Made by a program: the position numbers and the translations under genes
In this document: positions 16,480 through 25,961 of the stretch, one piece after another
Layout of the letters: each line of letters starts with the position of its first letter
How positions within the stretch are numbered: position 1 is the stretch's first letter
Notes under the pieces: generated by a model
Database searches by the model: none
Told to the model about the DNA's origin: nothing
The model's input: the letters and a program-made list of their open reading frames with translations, nothing else
Assembly (NCBI GenBank): GCA_016188575.1
Contig: JACPHN010000161.1
Coordinates: 1 to 60,263, forward strand
Length of the DNA stretch: 60,263 bases
Reading direction: 5' to 3'
Origin: Candidatus Schekmanbacteria bacterium
GTDB lineage: Bacteria; CSSED10-310; JACPHN01

Positions 16480-18506
16480 CGCGACGGCGCTCCCGGCGGC
16501 GGCGGCGAGGTCGAGCACCGGGGGGTTTGCGCGGCGGCGCGGAGGCCGCTGTCGATCGCCCGGCGAAGCTCCGCGCTCGCAGTGCGCACGCGCGGTTTCG
16601 CCCGATCCGCCGCAAGCTCCAGACCCATGGCCAGCCTGCCGACCTCGATCATGAGCTGCCCCTGCTTGGCGCCCTTGCGCACCGTTACGTTTCCGCTCAG
16701 GTCCCAGTCTCCACCGTGAATCTGCATTCCGGTGAACGCCGCGTGGACCTTTGTGATCTCGACGCGGCCCCGCGCCTTGACGTCCCGGACGTCCAGAACG
16801 CGGCGCAACAAGCGCTCCTTCCACGCCGCCATGTCCTTGAAAGCGGCGTAGAGGGCGAGCACCGGCCGAATGTCGCTCATGTCGACTTCAACGCGAGCGC
16901 GCACCACCTGCGGCCTGCCCGGCTCCAGGCACCCGCCCGCGATGGCGACCGTGGCCGACCACGGACCGTCACCAGCCTCGCGGCTCGGGGGACGATCACC
17001 GTCCAGAGAGACGTTGGTGAGCTCGATGCGGCTGCCGGCGAGATCGAAGGATCTGGCCTTGAGCAGGCCGCGAGCGATCCGCGCCTGGATGCTCAGATCC
17101 CCGGTGATCTGTAGCTCGTCGAAGCGCGCCGACACTCCCCGTGCCGCAATGGTTACGGCACCCTTGAGCTCGTTGCCATCGGTAATTTCAAAGTGGCTCG
17201 CCACCGTGCCCTGGCCCCGCAAGATCCGCAGTCCGATCTTCTCGGGGATGAAGAGGTTGTAGTAGCGAAAGTCTGGCACCTCTGCCGGCGGGAGGTCCAG
17301 ACGGCCGCGCACGCTTGCAAGCGCTGGAGCGCCTGCTGCCAGCGCCGTGCCTGGGGTGCTGAAGGCGAGCTCGAGGGCGCCGCCTTTACCCCGCACGTGG
17401 GGTTGATCCTGTCCCTGGCGGCGCAAGGTGAGCTCCGCAAAGGTGACAGAGAGCTGCCCCTCTCCCCACCTTTCGCCGCCGCGCTCCGTGACGAGAGCGA
17501 CGCCGGCGGACCCCTGCAGGGAATAGTCGAGAAAGCCCATTTCGAGGTCGCGGCTCTGCAGCTCCAGCCGACTTCCCCGCGAGAAGACGCCGTGGTTGAG
17601 CTGCGCGTGCACGGTGAGCTTGCCGGCGCCGCCGCGGAGCTCGATCAGGTGTTTCATGGGCGGCAAGTAGCCCTGCAGAAAGCCGATTCCGGCGACATCC
17701 GCCGCCAGGTCGGCGCGCATCGCCAGGAACGGCAGAGCCCTTCGGCCGCGCTCGCGCCGCGGGTCAAAACTGTCGCTGGTACACCCGATCACGCCGCGCA
17801 AGGCGCTGGCGACGAGCTCCTCGCCCCTGGTGAGACGCCCACCGTGGAGCTCGAGGACCACGTCCCGCAAGGTGAGCTGCTGCTTCGCCCGGTCAAGATC
17901 GGCGCGCAAGGTCGCGCCACCCGCGTAGCGATAGCCCGCGACGCTGATCTCGACGATGTCGCGGATGCGCGCGCCGGAAAGCTCGACCGACCAGCGAGAC
18001 GGGGGCGGCTCGTCGCCACTCGGGCCCGGCAGAGCCGGGGCGCCGGCGGCCGGGGAAGCGCTGGCGGCGAGCGCGTCACTGTCAGGAATCGCGGGTTCGG
18101 CAGCCTGCGGCAGCGGCGACCTGGGCAAGATCTCGAGCGCAAACCGCAGGCCCGAACCGCGCACAAGAAGCGGTCGAAAACGCCGCGCGGGCAGCACCAG
18201 CGGGTCGACGAGGAAGGAGCCCGAGCGCAGCGACGCCTGCCAGCGGGTGCGACGTGAGGCCCCTTCCGCCGCGATCTCCCGCACGTGCACCCAACCCGGA
18301 AGCGCCGACCAGGCGAAGGCATATTCGATCTTGAGCTTTTGTGGCCGCTTGTTGATCCGCTCTTTCATGGCATCCGAGTTGAGAACGACCGTGGCCGCAA
18401 CGGCATAGCCGACCTCGATCGCGATCGCCGCGATCGCGAGGGTTCGCAGGAGACGCCGGCCGCGGCGCGGCGCCTGAGGTGGACCTGTGGACTCGGTTGC
18501 GACCAT
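16476..18506 (-). CDS. Membrane-anchored AsmA/DUF748-like protein
   Basis: 676 residues with one N-terminal transmembrane helix (about 20-45, TLAIAAIAIEVGYAVAAT) and a long, mostly beta, low-complexity periplasmic region. Weak repeats such as LTLRDVVLELHGGRL, LELQSRDLEMGF and RIELTNVSLDG are typical of AsmA-like and DUF748 proteins, which help to build or maintain the outer membrane. Assignment rests on architecture, not on a strict motif. It begins the minus-strand operon with the LOG protein and the secreted esterase; both junctions are ATGA overlaps. Confidence 0.55.
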   Translation of the reverse strand: MVATESTGPPQAPRRGRRLLRTLAIAAIAIEVGYAVAATVVLNSDAMKERINKRPQKLKIEYAFAWSALPGWVHVREIAAEGASRRTRWQASLRSGSFLVDPLVLPARRFRPLLVRGSGLRFALEILPRSPLPQAAEPAIPDSDALAASASPAAGAPALPGPSGDEPPPSRWSVELSGARIRDIVEISVAGYRYAGGATLRADLDRAKQQLTLRDVVLELHGGRLTRGEELVASALRGVIGCTSDSFDPRRERGRRALPFLAMRADLAADVAGIGFLQGYLPPMKHLIELRGGAGKLTVHAQLNHGVFSRGSRLELQSRDLEMGFLDYSLQGSAGVALVTERGGERWGEGQLSVTFAELTLRRQGQDQPHVRGKGGALELAFSTPGTALAAGAPALASVRGRLDLPPAEVPDFRYYNLFIPEKIGLRILRGQGTVASHFEITDGNELKGAVTIAARGVSARFDELQITGDLSIQARIARGLLKARSFDLAGSRIELTNVSLDGDRPPSREAGDGPWSATVAIAGGCLEPGRPQVVRARVEVDMSDIRPVLALYAAFKDMAAWKERLLRRVLDVRDVKARGRVEITKVHAAFTGMQIHGGDWDLSGNVTVRKGAKQGQLMIEVGRLAMGLELAADRAKPRVRTASAELRRAIDSGLRAAAQTPRCSTSPPPPGAPSR

Positions 18507-18572
18507 GATCGACAGTATAGGCCCGTGAGCCCGAACCGGCGCGCGTGGTCCGCCGCCGGTGGCTACCGTTGC

Positions 18573-19874
18573 CTAGTTGCTCGCCCGCGATACGTAAACT
18601 CCTGGCCTGGGCGACACGCAAGCGTCCGCAGGCCGGCGCCGTGGTGGCCCGGCGGGAGCGGGAAGCTGTCGGCCGTCGAGAATCTCATACTGGAATTCTC
18701 CCGGGGCGTGTCCGAGCTCCCTGCCACCGGCGGCAACGCGCTGCCGCTGCGCCTGTAAACCGCGGCCGATCTCTTGGTGAAACGCCGGGTACCAGGAGCC
18801 ATGCACGACCTGGCAGCCCTGCGAGTCCGCAAACACCCTGCCGTCCGCGGTTTCGTTGCCGCTGTGGATGGCGATGCCGGGGGCGTCGCGTTCGACGCTG
18901 TGGCCGCCGCGGTCGACCCGCAGACGGCCGGTGGGTCCACTGCCGCGCGTGTCAAACCGGACTGCCCCGAGGCCATGGCGATAGGGAATGCGCTGGTGTG
19001 CCTCGAGGATTGGAATCTGGTCTCGGGTGGCGTCGGTCACGTTTCCTGCGGCCCCGGGATCCGTCGTCGCGACGAAGCTGCGCACCCGCGGGCTGCCGTC
19101 GGGATTTCGGCTCAGCACGAAGAGCTCGTCGTTGTACTGATTGTTGCTGTGTCGAACCCCGGGATTCTGGTGGGGCCCTCCTCCCTGATACCCGCGAACC
19201 CCAACGACGTGGACGCGGTCGCGATCAAACGAGGCGATCCCGGGGTCCTGCTGGATGGCATTGGCAAGGTAGTTGTACGCCTGTTCCTCCGTCATCAGGC
19301 GACCATTGACCGTCCGGGGCCAGGCATTGGCCAGCGCCTGGTGAGTGGCGTCGTGGGGCGCGATACGTTCCGGCGTCAGGTGCTCGCCGCCCCGCTGCGT
19401 TGGGAAGGCGGGGTCGCGACTGTCTTGCTGGATCTGTGCGATGTCGTCCGTGCCACGCTCCCGCTGGAAGCGGGAAATCGCCTCACGAGTGGCGTCATCA
19501 TACGTTCCCGACACCTGGCCGGCGGGCAGCAGGCCGATCTCGCTCAGGCGGCGCTGGACGCGCCGGACGTCCGCGGGGTCGTTGGTGCCGCCTTCGCCGA
19601 CCGATCCCCCGAGCGCCATGACGTTGGTCTCGATGTCACGGTGGGTCGCTGCCAGGGGTTGTGAAGCGGCTGCCGGCGCCGCGGCGGCTTGGGGTCTGCC
19701 AAGCCCGTACGGATCTCCAGGGGAGGCCTCTTCGAATCCATCCTGCTGGTGCCCGGAGGCCCGCTCAGGTGGCACCGCGGCGGGCACATTCGGCGCTCGC
19801 GGCGGTGTAGGGGACAGGTCCCGCGGACCGGGCGCGACGACTTGATGACGCTGTTCCTTGGTCTCGATCTGCAT
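18573..19874 (-). CDS. Peptidoglycan-binding protein with L,D-transpeptidase-like domain
   Basis: 433 residues; GAGGAG lies 8 bases before ATG 19874. A proline-rich N-terminus is followed by a peptidoglycan-binding unit (about 95-140: DVRRVQRRLSEIGLLPAGQV, DDATREAISRFQRERG). The C-terminal part contains GIAIHSG then DSQGCQVVHG, which resembles the catalytic His and SxGC of YkuD-type L,D-transpeptidases. No signal peptide or membrane segment is visible, so it may be cytoplasmic, exported by a special route, or delivered as an effector. Catalytic activity is unproved. Confidence 0.6.
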   Translation of the reverse strand: MQIETKEQRHQVVAPGPRDLSPTPPRAPNVPAAVPPERASGHQQDGFEEASPGDPYGLGRPQAAAAPAAASQPLAATHRDIETNVMALGGSVGEGGTNDPADVRRVQRRLSEIGLLPAGQVSGTYDDATREAISRFQRERGTDDIAQIQQDSRDPAFPTQRGGEHLTPERIAPHDATHQALANAWPRTVNGRLMTEEQAYNYLANAIQQDPGIASFDRDRVHVVGVRGYQGGGPHQNPGVRHSNNQYNDELFVLSRNPDGSPRVRSFVATTDPGAAGNVTDATRDQIPILEAHQRIPYRHGLGAVRFDTRGSGPTGRLRVDRGGHSVERDAPGIAIHSGNETADGRVFADSQGCQVVHGSWYPAFHQEIGRGLQAQRQRVAAGGRELGHAPGEFQYEILDGRQLPAPAGPPRRRPADACVSPRPGVYVSRASN

Positions 19875-20089
19875 TGGTGGCTCCTCGTGTAGTTACAGGA
19901 CAGGAGATGCGATGTTCGTTTGTCGGATGTGAGCGCGGGCCGCGCCCTGCTGGAGCTCTTCGGTTGCAAGACTGGTACCAGAGGGCAAGGCTCAGGATCG
20001 CGCCGACATGCGCTCTTTTTCGCGCCCGCCCGCGCGATGGCGTGAAAAGTCCACACGGCTCCTCGGCGACGGGCTGGTTTCGGCTGAGC

Positions 20090-20200
20090 CGAATCCACCG
20101 CTTGTTCGGCTGTAGCTGCGCGCAAAGCCCATCACGAAGACTCCGCACCTCACCTCCCCCCGCCAGCGGGACGAGGGACGGAGGGGGCGCCGTGGATTCA
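20090..20200. repeat. R1 MITE-like repeat, copy b
   Basis: Left end GAATCCACCG and right end CCGTGGATTCA are about 110 bp apart. The interior contains GGGACGGAGGGGGCGCC, as in copy a. It lies in the 450-bp gap between the L,D-transpeptidase-like gene and the membrane protein gene; nothing else in that gap (19875-20326) looks like a gene. Confidence 0.7.
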
Positions 20201-20326
20201 GGCTGACCCGGTCTCGCGCTGCAAGCTTCGGCGTTCAGGCCGGAGTCAGGCGCCATTCCCTTGCGCGCCGTAGCCCCCGCCGATTACACTCCTGCACGGG
20301 ATTTCGGCAAATCGTGGAGAGCGCGC

Positions 20327-21304
20327 GTGAGGCCACGCGACGTGCAGCATGGGGTTCGCATCCGGGCGCTTGTCGGCGCGGCCGCTGGCGCTGCGTTCGC
20401 GGCCAGCGTGGTCGCGGCCGCGGCGGTTCCGGCTCTGCGCGGCGCATCGCGGCCGGAGCCCGGGCCGGCTCTCGCACTCGGCGAGCAGCTCATGGTCGTG
20501 GCCTCGGGCTATGTTCTCAAGCCCGCCTACATGCTGCTGTGCGCCGTGCTCATCGCCATCCTGCGGCGGCGGGGACAGGCGCCCGACCTGGGCAGGCTGT
20601 CGCTCGCGCTCGAAGCTTTTCTCGCGGGTGAAGCGGCTTGCGCCGCCAACTACCTCGCATTCGCTGGTCAGAGCGTGCCGCTCGAGCTCCTGCACGGCCT
20701 GGGCATGGCGGTAATGTGCATGCTGCTCCCCATGGCGACATTCGAGCTGCTGGACTCCCGGGTCGTTCAATATACCGATCGCTCGCGCGTGTGTAGCTTC
20801 CAGCGGCTCTGTAGCGTCTGCACCAAGCGCGATAACGTCCCGTGCGGGCTGCACAAGCTTTTTCTGTTTGCGGCGGGAAGCTTGCCGGTTCTGGCGCTGA
20901 TGCCGTTGTCAGTGCCGCTGGTGCCGGCCCACCGAGTCGTCTGGGTATTTGGCACCGCCGTGCGATTCGATCTGTCGATGCCAGTGCTGATTGCCGAGCT
21001 CCGCGCCTATCCACTGATCGCGGTGGTCGCGCTGCTGACCGCGGCCGTCCGCGCCTGGCCCGGGCATCACGCGGCCGCGGCCGCGCGCTGGCCATTTTTC
21101 TTGGGTTTCGGCCTGCTCTCGTATGCCTTGTTCCGGTTCGTGCTCGTCGCTGCGTATCGCGACCAGCCCCACTGGGCCAACTTTTGGGAGGAGGCCACGG
21201 AGCTGCTGGTGATCTTGGCGGTGGCCGTCTGCCTGTGGACATTTGGCCGGCAGCTCGGGTTGCGCCGGGCCCGCGTCACGACTGGAGAGCTGGACGCGCA
21301 CTGA
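20327..21304 (+). CDS. Multi-pass membrane protein, unknown function
   Basis: 325 residues from GTG 20327 (GGAGAG about 9 bases before it). At least seven hydrophobic segments are visible, for instance ALVGAAAGAAFAASVVAAAA, YMLLCAVLIAI, LFAAGSLPVLALMPLSVPLV, LIAVVALLTAAV and LLVILAVAVCLW. Between them is a cytoplasmic-type loop with four cysteines (CSFQRLCSVCTKRDNVPC), which could bind a metal or cluster. I do not recognise the family. The gene is followed after 59 bp by the AhpD-like gene on the same strand. Confidence 0.6.
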   Translation: MRPRDVQHGVRIRALVGAAAGAAFAASVVAAAAVPALRGASRPEPGPALALGEQLMVVASGYVLKPAYMLLCAVLIAILRRRGQAPDLGRLSLALEAFLAGEAACAANYLAFAGQSVPLELLHGLGMAVMCMLLPMATFELLDSRVVQYTDRSRVCSFQRLCSVCTKRDNVPCGLHKLFLFAAGSLPVLALMPLSVPLVPAHRVVWVFGTAVRFDLSMPVLIAELRAYPLIAVVALLTAAVRAWPGHHAAAAARWPFFLGFGLLSYALFRFVLVAAYRDQPHWANFWEEATELLVILAVAVCLWTFGRQLGLRRARVTTGELDAH

Positions 21305-21363
21305 GCTCGGGAGACAATCCGGCGCAAGGGTCGCGAGCCCGGACCGAGACGGGGAGGGGACGG

Positions 21364-22044
21364 ATGACAGGACAGTCGCGTATGCCGACGCCAGGTGCAG
21401 CGGGGAAGAAGATCGATCGCAGGCGCATCTATTCGGTGCGGCAGATGCTGGCGGACGCGTGGAAATTGTGTGAGCTTCGGCCGGATCCCGTGACGATCTA
21501 TTTTCGGCCGGCGCTGGACCCCGTGACCCGGGAGCTCGTGGCGGTGGCCGTTTCCGAGGTGAATGAATGCCGGTATTGCACCTTTGTGCACGGCGAGTGG
21601 GCGCGGTGGCTCGGCGTGCCCGGTGAGGAGATCGACGCACTCGCCGCAGGCGCGAGAGGCGACGGTCACGGTTCCGCGCTGGCGGTGGCGATTGCGTATG
21701 CGCGAGCGCTGGCGGATACGGGAACGCTGCCCGCCGAGCTGGCTGCGATGACGCGATCACACTTCACCGAGGAGCAGAGGCGGCAGTTGGAGGTAGTGGT
21801 GCGGGCGATGAGTATCGCGGGGCGCGCGGGTAACACCGCGGACGCCTTTCTGTCGCGCCTGCAGGGCGAGCCGCGGGGGGATAGTCGCTGCGCTGATGAG
21901 CTGCCGATCGCCATTGCAGTCGGGTTGTTTGGGGGTGCGGTGTACGGGGTGGCCTTGATTGCGGCGGCATTGCGCCGCCTTGGCGGCGAACGACCCGAGG
22001 CTCAGGCCAACCCCGCGGCGCGCTCGGCGGGGATGCCGAGCTGA
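21364..22044 (+). CDS. AhpD-like carboxymuconolactone decarboxylase family protein
   Basis: 226 residues from ATG 21364, preceded by GGGGAGGGG. The active-site pattern ECRYCTFVHGEW gives the CxxC...H of AhpD-like alkylhydroperoxidases (about Cys72, Cys75, His79). These all-helical proteins reduce peroxides or act as disulfide relays. The C-terminal third adds a Gly/Ala-rich hydrophobic helix (IAIAVGLFGGAVYGVALIAAA), unusual for the family, which may insert in the membrane. The 3' end overlaps the convergent HD-GYP pseudogene by 43 bp. Confidence 0.8.
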   Translation: MTGQSRMPTPGAAGKKIDRRRIYSVRQMLADAWKLCELRPDPVTIYFRPALDPVTRELVAVAVSEVNECRYCTFVHGEWARWLGVPGEEIDALAAGARGDGHGSALAVAIAYARALADTGTLPAELAAMTRSHFTEEQRRQLEVVVRAMSIAGRAGNTADAFLSRLQGEPRGDSRCADELPIAIAVGLFGGAVYGVALIAAALRRLGGERPEAQANPAARSAGMPS

Positions 22045-22994
22045 GCGGGGCTCAAGAGGCGCGCAATGGAGAGCTCGGCACCTTCCCGGTGGAGCTCGAC
22101 GATGCGCGGCTGGGAAAGCCTGCGGCCATCGGCCCCGACGACGATCGAGACGGTTGGGCGATGGGGCGAGTCCGGAGGACTGGTCAAGACGACCCCGCAG
22201 TCCCCGGTGTTGAGCTCCAGGCAGGTCCCGGGGGGGTAGATACCGAGCTCGGCGACGAAGGCGTCGACGAATCTGGGGATGAAGGCGCTGTCCCGTTCCG
22301 CAATGATGCGCGCGACGCCTTCGGGCGGCAGCGGTGAGCGGGCGCGATACGGGCGCGGCGTGGTCAGTGCGTCGTAGGTGTCCGTGACGGCGACGAGGGC
22401 GGCGTATGTGTGGATTTGCCCGGCGCGCAGGTGGAATGGGTACCCACGGCCGTCAGCGCGTTCGTGGTGAAGGAGCGGGATGGCGAGCTACGCGGGCGAC
22501 AGGTTGTCGTAGGCTGCGCCAATTTCGGCGCCTTGCAGCGCGTGCTGCTTCATGACGTCCCAGGCGGCGGCGGAAAGCTTCCCGGGAAAGCGGAGAATGG
22601 AGAGCGGAACGGTGAGTTTGCCGAGGTCGTGAAGGAGCGCTCCGATGGCGATCTCGAGGACCTCTTGTCGGGGCAGGCCCAGGCGCCTGGCGATGAGGAC
22701 GCTCAGGGCCGCCGTGTTGACGCAATGCTGGTGGGTAGACGGGTCAAAGTTGTGGAGATCGCTGAGGCACAACAGCGCGTCGGGGTATCGGTATACGGCA
22801 TCGACCAGATCGGCGGCGGCACTCTGAATCTCCGCGGCATCGGCATGGCGGAAAGACCCTGCGCGCTCGAGGATTCCCCCGAGCACCTCCGCCGCGTTTG
22901 CGCGATACTCCGCGAGCTCGCGATAGCCGCGTGAACGCATCTCCAGAAGGTCAGCGACGTTCTGGGTTCTGTTCGTCTCGACTTCATCGGTCAC
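22002..22994 (-). pseudogene. HD-GYP cyclic-di-GMP phosphodiesterase, interrupted by in-frame TAG
   Basis: One continuous frame of 330 codons from ATG 22994 to TGA 22002, broken only by TAG at 22490-22488 (codon 169). Before the stop is the HD half (ALLHDLGKLTVP, His122-Asp123). After it the same frame continues LAIPLLHHERADGRGYP and VAVTDTYDALTTPRPYR, the GYP half. Without read-through the product lacks the GYP motif and should not hydrolyse c-di-GMP. The substitution needs only one base change from a sense codon such as CAG, GAG or TGG. No other lesion is seen, so the break looks recent or is read through. Confidence 0.85.
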
Positions 22995-23110
22995 CGCCGT
23001 GTCTCCTCAGTCCAGGGCACCCTCCGTCCGTTCGATGTCATTTTCGGGAACCTGATCGCGCTGCGGATCAGGCAGGCTCTTCGCATCGTAACCGTTTTTC
23101 CGAGTCTCCC

Positions 23111-23380
23111 TCAGCGCGGGCGCGGCGGGCGGCGTGTGGGCGGCTTTTCGCGCGCCGAATCGACCTTGAGCCGGCGGCCGGCCATCTGGTATCCGTCTAG
23201 CGCCTTGACTGCTGCATCTCCGGACTTGTCCTCCATGATGACAAACCCGAAACCGCGTGGCTTACCTGTCTCCTTGTCGATGACCAAATCCACCGTTTCG
23301 ACGTCCCCATACTCCTCGAACAGTGTTCTGAGCTCCTGCTTTGTCGCAGAGTACGGCAGGTTGCCCACGTAGATCTTCAT
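23111..23380 (-). CDS. RNA-binding protein, single RRM domain
   Basis: 89 residues. The RNP-2 motif IYVGNLPY (residues 3-10) and RNP-1 motif RGFGFVIM are complete; Tyr and Phe residues that stack on RNA are present. The C-terminus is a basic tail (EKPPTRRPPRPR). Small bacterial RRM proteins bind RNA and are often cold-induced. It stands alone, minus strand, with about 500 bp of non-coding sequence upstream. Confidence 0.93.
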   Translation of the reverse strand: MKIYVGNLPYSATKQELRTLFEEYGDVETVDLVIDKETGKPRGFGFVIMEDKSGDAAVKALDGYQMAGRRLKVDSAREKPPTRRPPRPR

Positions 23381-23788
23381 CCAATCCCTCCAAACAATGC
23401 GTTGGGTGACACAACGGCCTGGCGACGGCTCGTCGCTGCGGCCAAGGAAAGTCCCACACGGGACCAGAAGCGCGATACCAGATCAACTGTGCCGACACCC
23501 TGTGCCACGACTCCAGGGGACAGCGGCTCGCAATGGGTAGTCTCCGAAGACCGTCGAGGATAGCGTTCGCAGGGGGCGAGCTCAAAGTCGTGATTACCAT
23601 GCGCAAACACGCATCACGAGCCGGTCGGCGCCCACGATCGGACTCGGTCCGATCCGGATTAGAACTTCTCGGCCTACAGGCTCGCTCACAAAATCCACTC
23701 TCTCGCCCCGCGCCCGGTCTGAGAAATCGGTGGGGATACGGTCCTAGTTAGCACGGTCGCTTCCCCTCGTCAAGACTCTGCAATCGCC

Positions 23789-23819
23789 TGAATCCGAAGT
23801 CGCGCAGGCGGTGGATTCA
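23789..23819. repeat. R1 repeat, truncated copy c
   Basis: Both ends are recognisable (TGAATCC and the perfect GGCGGTGGATTCA), but only about 31 bp remain, so the interior has been deleted. It lies in the 508-bp gap 23381-23888, in which I find no gene or RNA. Confidence 0.6.
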
Positions 23820-23888
23820 GGATCGCTGCCTTTCCCCCCTTCCCCTGTCCCCGGCCTACCTCTCAGGCGCACGCCCCTGTGCCGCCTG

Positions 23889-24578
23889 TCAGTCCATTGC
23901 GCCCGAAAGCTCGCCATCCAAGGATCGATAGGCAGCATCCTTCAGATGCGAGTCATAGGGATCCACGGAATAGTCGGAACGTAGCTCGCCAGCACTGTTT
24001 GCCAGACGGCCATAGAGGTCGACTACCCGAACGTCATCTGCCGCCTCATCAAGCTGCCGCAAGTACGCGTTATACTCCTCGTGGTTCCACACCAGCTCTG
24101 CATCCGTGTCCGCCGCTACCTTCGGCAAAGCGTTGCCCAGGAGCAACGAAATGCCCCGGTTCCGCGCACAGCTCACCACTTGATCCACATACGCCTTGTT
24201 CGCGCTCAGATTTGCCTCCGCTTCTTCCCGCGTGCCCCCTGCGAAATCCTCGAAGCACAGCTTGAAGAAGACCAGCCAGCCTTCCGACGCCTCCACACCA
24301 TCCACGTATCCGCAACCGCTGTCCGCAATGCCTGGCGGTGAATCCAGACTGCCATAGTGCAGTGTGCGCCCTGCAAAGCTCACCGCACTGGAGGTGTCCG
24401 ATCCCCAATGGGCAAACCATCCTGCCATGACCGATCGCCCCAGCATCAGCACGGGGCGGGTTCCGGGTTCGTCGTCGCCACCCGGACCCGAGACCTTGTC
24501 TGCGCTCCCACATCCCAGCAGGAAACTCATCACTCCGGCTCCGATCCACGCCCATTTTCGTTTTCTGGTCACGCTCAT
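23889..24578 (-). CDS. Lipoprotein with SGNH-hydrolase-like fold
   Basis: 229 residues; AGGAG is 9 bases before ATG 24578. A lipoprotein signal ends in FLLGC (Cys23), followed by GSA. The mature part has the layout of SGNH esterases: MLGRSVMAGW in place of the usual GDS block, a central LLLGNALP, and DPYDSHLKDAAY near the end, with the Asp-x-x-His pair. The nucleophile block is unusual, so activity on an acyl ester is uncertain. It is divergent from the M24 peptidase gene. Confidence 0.65.
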   Translation of the reverse strand: MSVTRKRKWAWIGAGVMSFLLGCGSADKVSGPGGDDEPGTRPVLMLGRSVMAGWFAHWGSDTSSAVSFAGRTLHYGSLDSPPGIADSGCGYVDGVEASEGWLVFFKLCFEDFAGGTREEAEANLSANKAYVDQVVSCARNRGISLLLGNALPKVAADTDAELVWNHEEYNAYLRQLDEAADDVRVVDLYGRLANSAGELRSDYSVDPYDSHLKDAAYRSLDGELSGAMD

Positions 24579-24755
24579 TTTGCTTGCTCCTGAGTATTCC
24601 GGACATCTCGTGTCCTGCTATCATTATCGGCGCAACAGGGTAATCGGGTTCGCCCTTTCTCCGCGAGTCGGCGGTCGTGCCTCACTACCCTGTTGGTGGT
24701 ACATTGGCAAACGTCAGTGAGCTTTCCATCACGAGCAGCTCAGGAGCAGTCGACC

Positions 24756-25919
24756 GTGAAAGCCCGTCTTGCGAACAACGAAGTGCGATTGATCATTGCC
24801 GATTCCGACACCAGTGCGGATATGCTCTACGCCACCCAGTTTCACGCTCCGGATCCGTTCGTCTATCTCGAGTTTGCCGGCGAGAAGGCGATCTTGGTAA
24901 GTCAGTTGGAGATTGGGCGAGCGCGCCGGCAAGCGGAGGTCGATCGCATTTTTTCCTACGCCGAGCTCGAGGCCCGCTGGCTCTCCGAGCACGTCAGCCG
25001 GTCCGCTGCATCGGCACCCAACCCGCCGCGGCGATGCGAGATCCTTTCGCTCCTCCTTCGCGACCTCGGAGTGAGCCGCCTCATCGTGCCTGAAAGCTTT
25101 CCGCTGGGTGCCGCCCACGAGCTGGAGGAGCTGGGATTCACCATCACCGCGCAACCGGATCCGTTCTTCCCCGAGCGCGTCGTCAAGCGCCCGGATGAAA
25201 TCGAGAAGATTGCGGCGGTGCTGCGAAAAACAGAGCAGGCGATGGCGGCGGCGATCGCACGAATCACCGCTGCCGAGATTGCCGATGCTCGCCTGATCTA
25301 CGACGGTCAGCCACTCACTTCCGAAGGTCTCCGGGCCTTCATCGCTGTGCGCCTCATGGAGCTCGGCTGTCTGGCCCGCAACACGATCGTCGCCGTCGGC
25401 GATCAGGGTTGCGACCCGCATCACGCTGGTGATGGCCTGCTTCGCCCCGACACGACGATCGTCATCGATGTCTTTCCGCGGGACCTGGTTTCCCATTATT
25501 ACGCGGATATTAGCCGAACCGTCGTGCGCGGGCGCGCCTCCGACGCCGTGCACCGTATGTACGCCGCCGTGGCCGCGGCCCAGGAAGTCGCCTATCGGAA
25601 TATACGCGCGGGAGTGGATGCGAGCGACGTTCATGCCGCGGTCGCTCAATCGTTCCTCGATCTGGGTTTTCACAACGGAACCGACGCGAGCTCTCCGGAA
25701 GGCTTTTTCCACGGCACGGGCCACGGACTCGGACTCGAGCTGCACGAAGCGCCCAGGCTCTACCGGCATCACCACACGCTGCAGGCCGGTGAGGTCGTGA
25801 CCGTCGAGCCGGGTCTTTACTACCGAGGCAACGGCGCCGTGCGGCTGGAGGACCTCGTGGTCGTCGCCGACGGCGGGTGCCGCAACCTGACCACGCTCCC
25901 CAAGATCCTGGAGCTGTGA
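24756..25919 (+). CDS. Xaa-Pro aminopeptidase-like M24 family peptidase
   Basis: 387 residues from GTG 24756, chosen because AGGAG lies 9 bases upstream. The N-terminal creatinase-like domain is followed by a pita-bread catalytic domain. The five metal ligands are visible: Asp in VIDVFPRD, Asp in YYADISRTVVRG, His in FFHGTGHGLGLELHE, Glu in TVEPGLYY and Glu in VRLEDLVVV. It probably removes an N-terminal residue before proline in the cytoplasm. No signal peptide is present, and it does not form an obvious operon. Confidence 0.88.
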   Translation: MKARLANNEVRLIIADSDTSADMLYATQFHAPDPFVYLEFAGEKAILVSQLEIGRARRQAEVDRIFSYAELEARWLSEHVSRSAASAPNPPRRCEILSLLLRDLGVSRLIVPESFPLGAAHELEELGFTITAQPDPFFPERVVKRPDEIEKIAAVLRKTEQAMAAAIARITAAEIADARLIYDGQPLTSEGLRAFIAVRLMELGCLARNTIVAVGDQGCDPHHAGDGLLRPDTTIVIDVFPRDLVSHYYADISRTVVRGRASDAVHRMYAAVAAAQEVAYRNIRAGVDASDVHAAVAQSFLDLGFHNGTDASSPEGFFHGTGHGLGLELHEAPRLYRHHHTLQAGEVVTVEPGLYYRGNGAVRLEDLVVVADGGCRNLTTLPKILEL

Positions 25920-25961
25920 ATCGCAGCTCGCGATTCGCCTGCCCCGGCCCCGGTCGGTTCA

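Noticed and set aside
23430-23560. AAGGAAAGTCC, similar to a conserved RNase P RNA segment
   Set aside because: The rest of the RNase P core is absent and the tract is too short.
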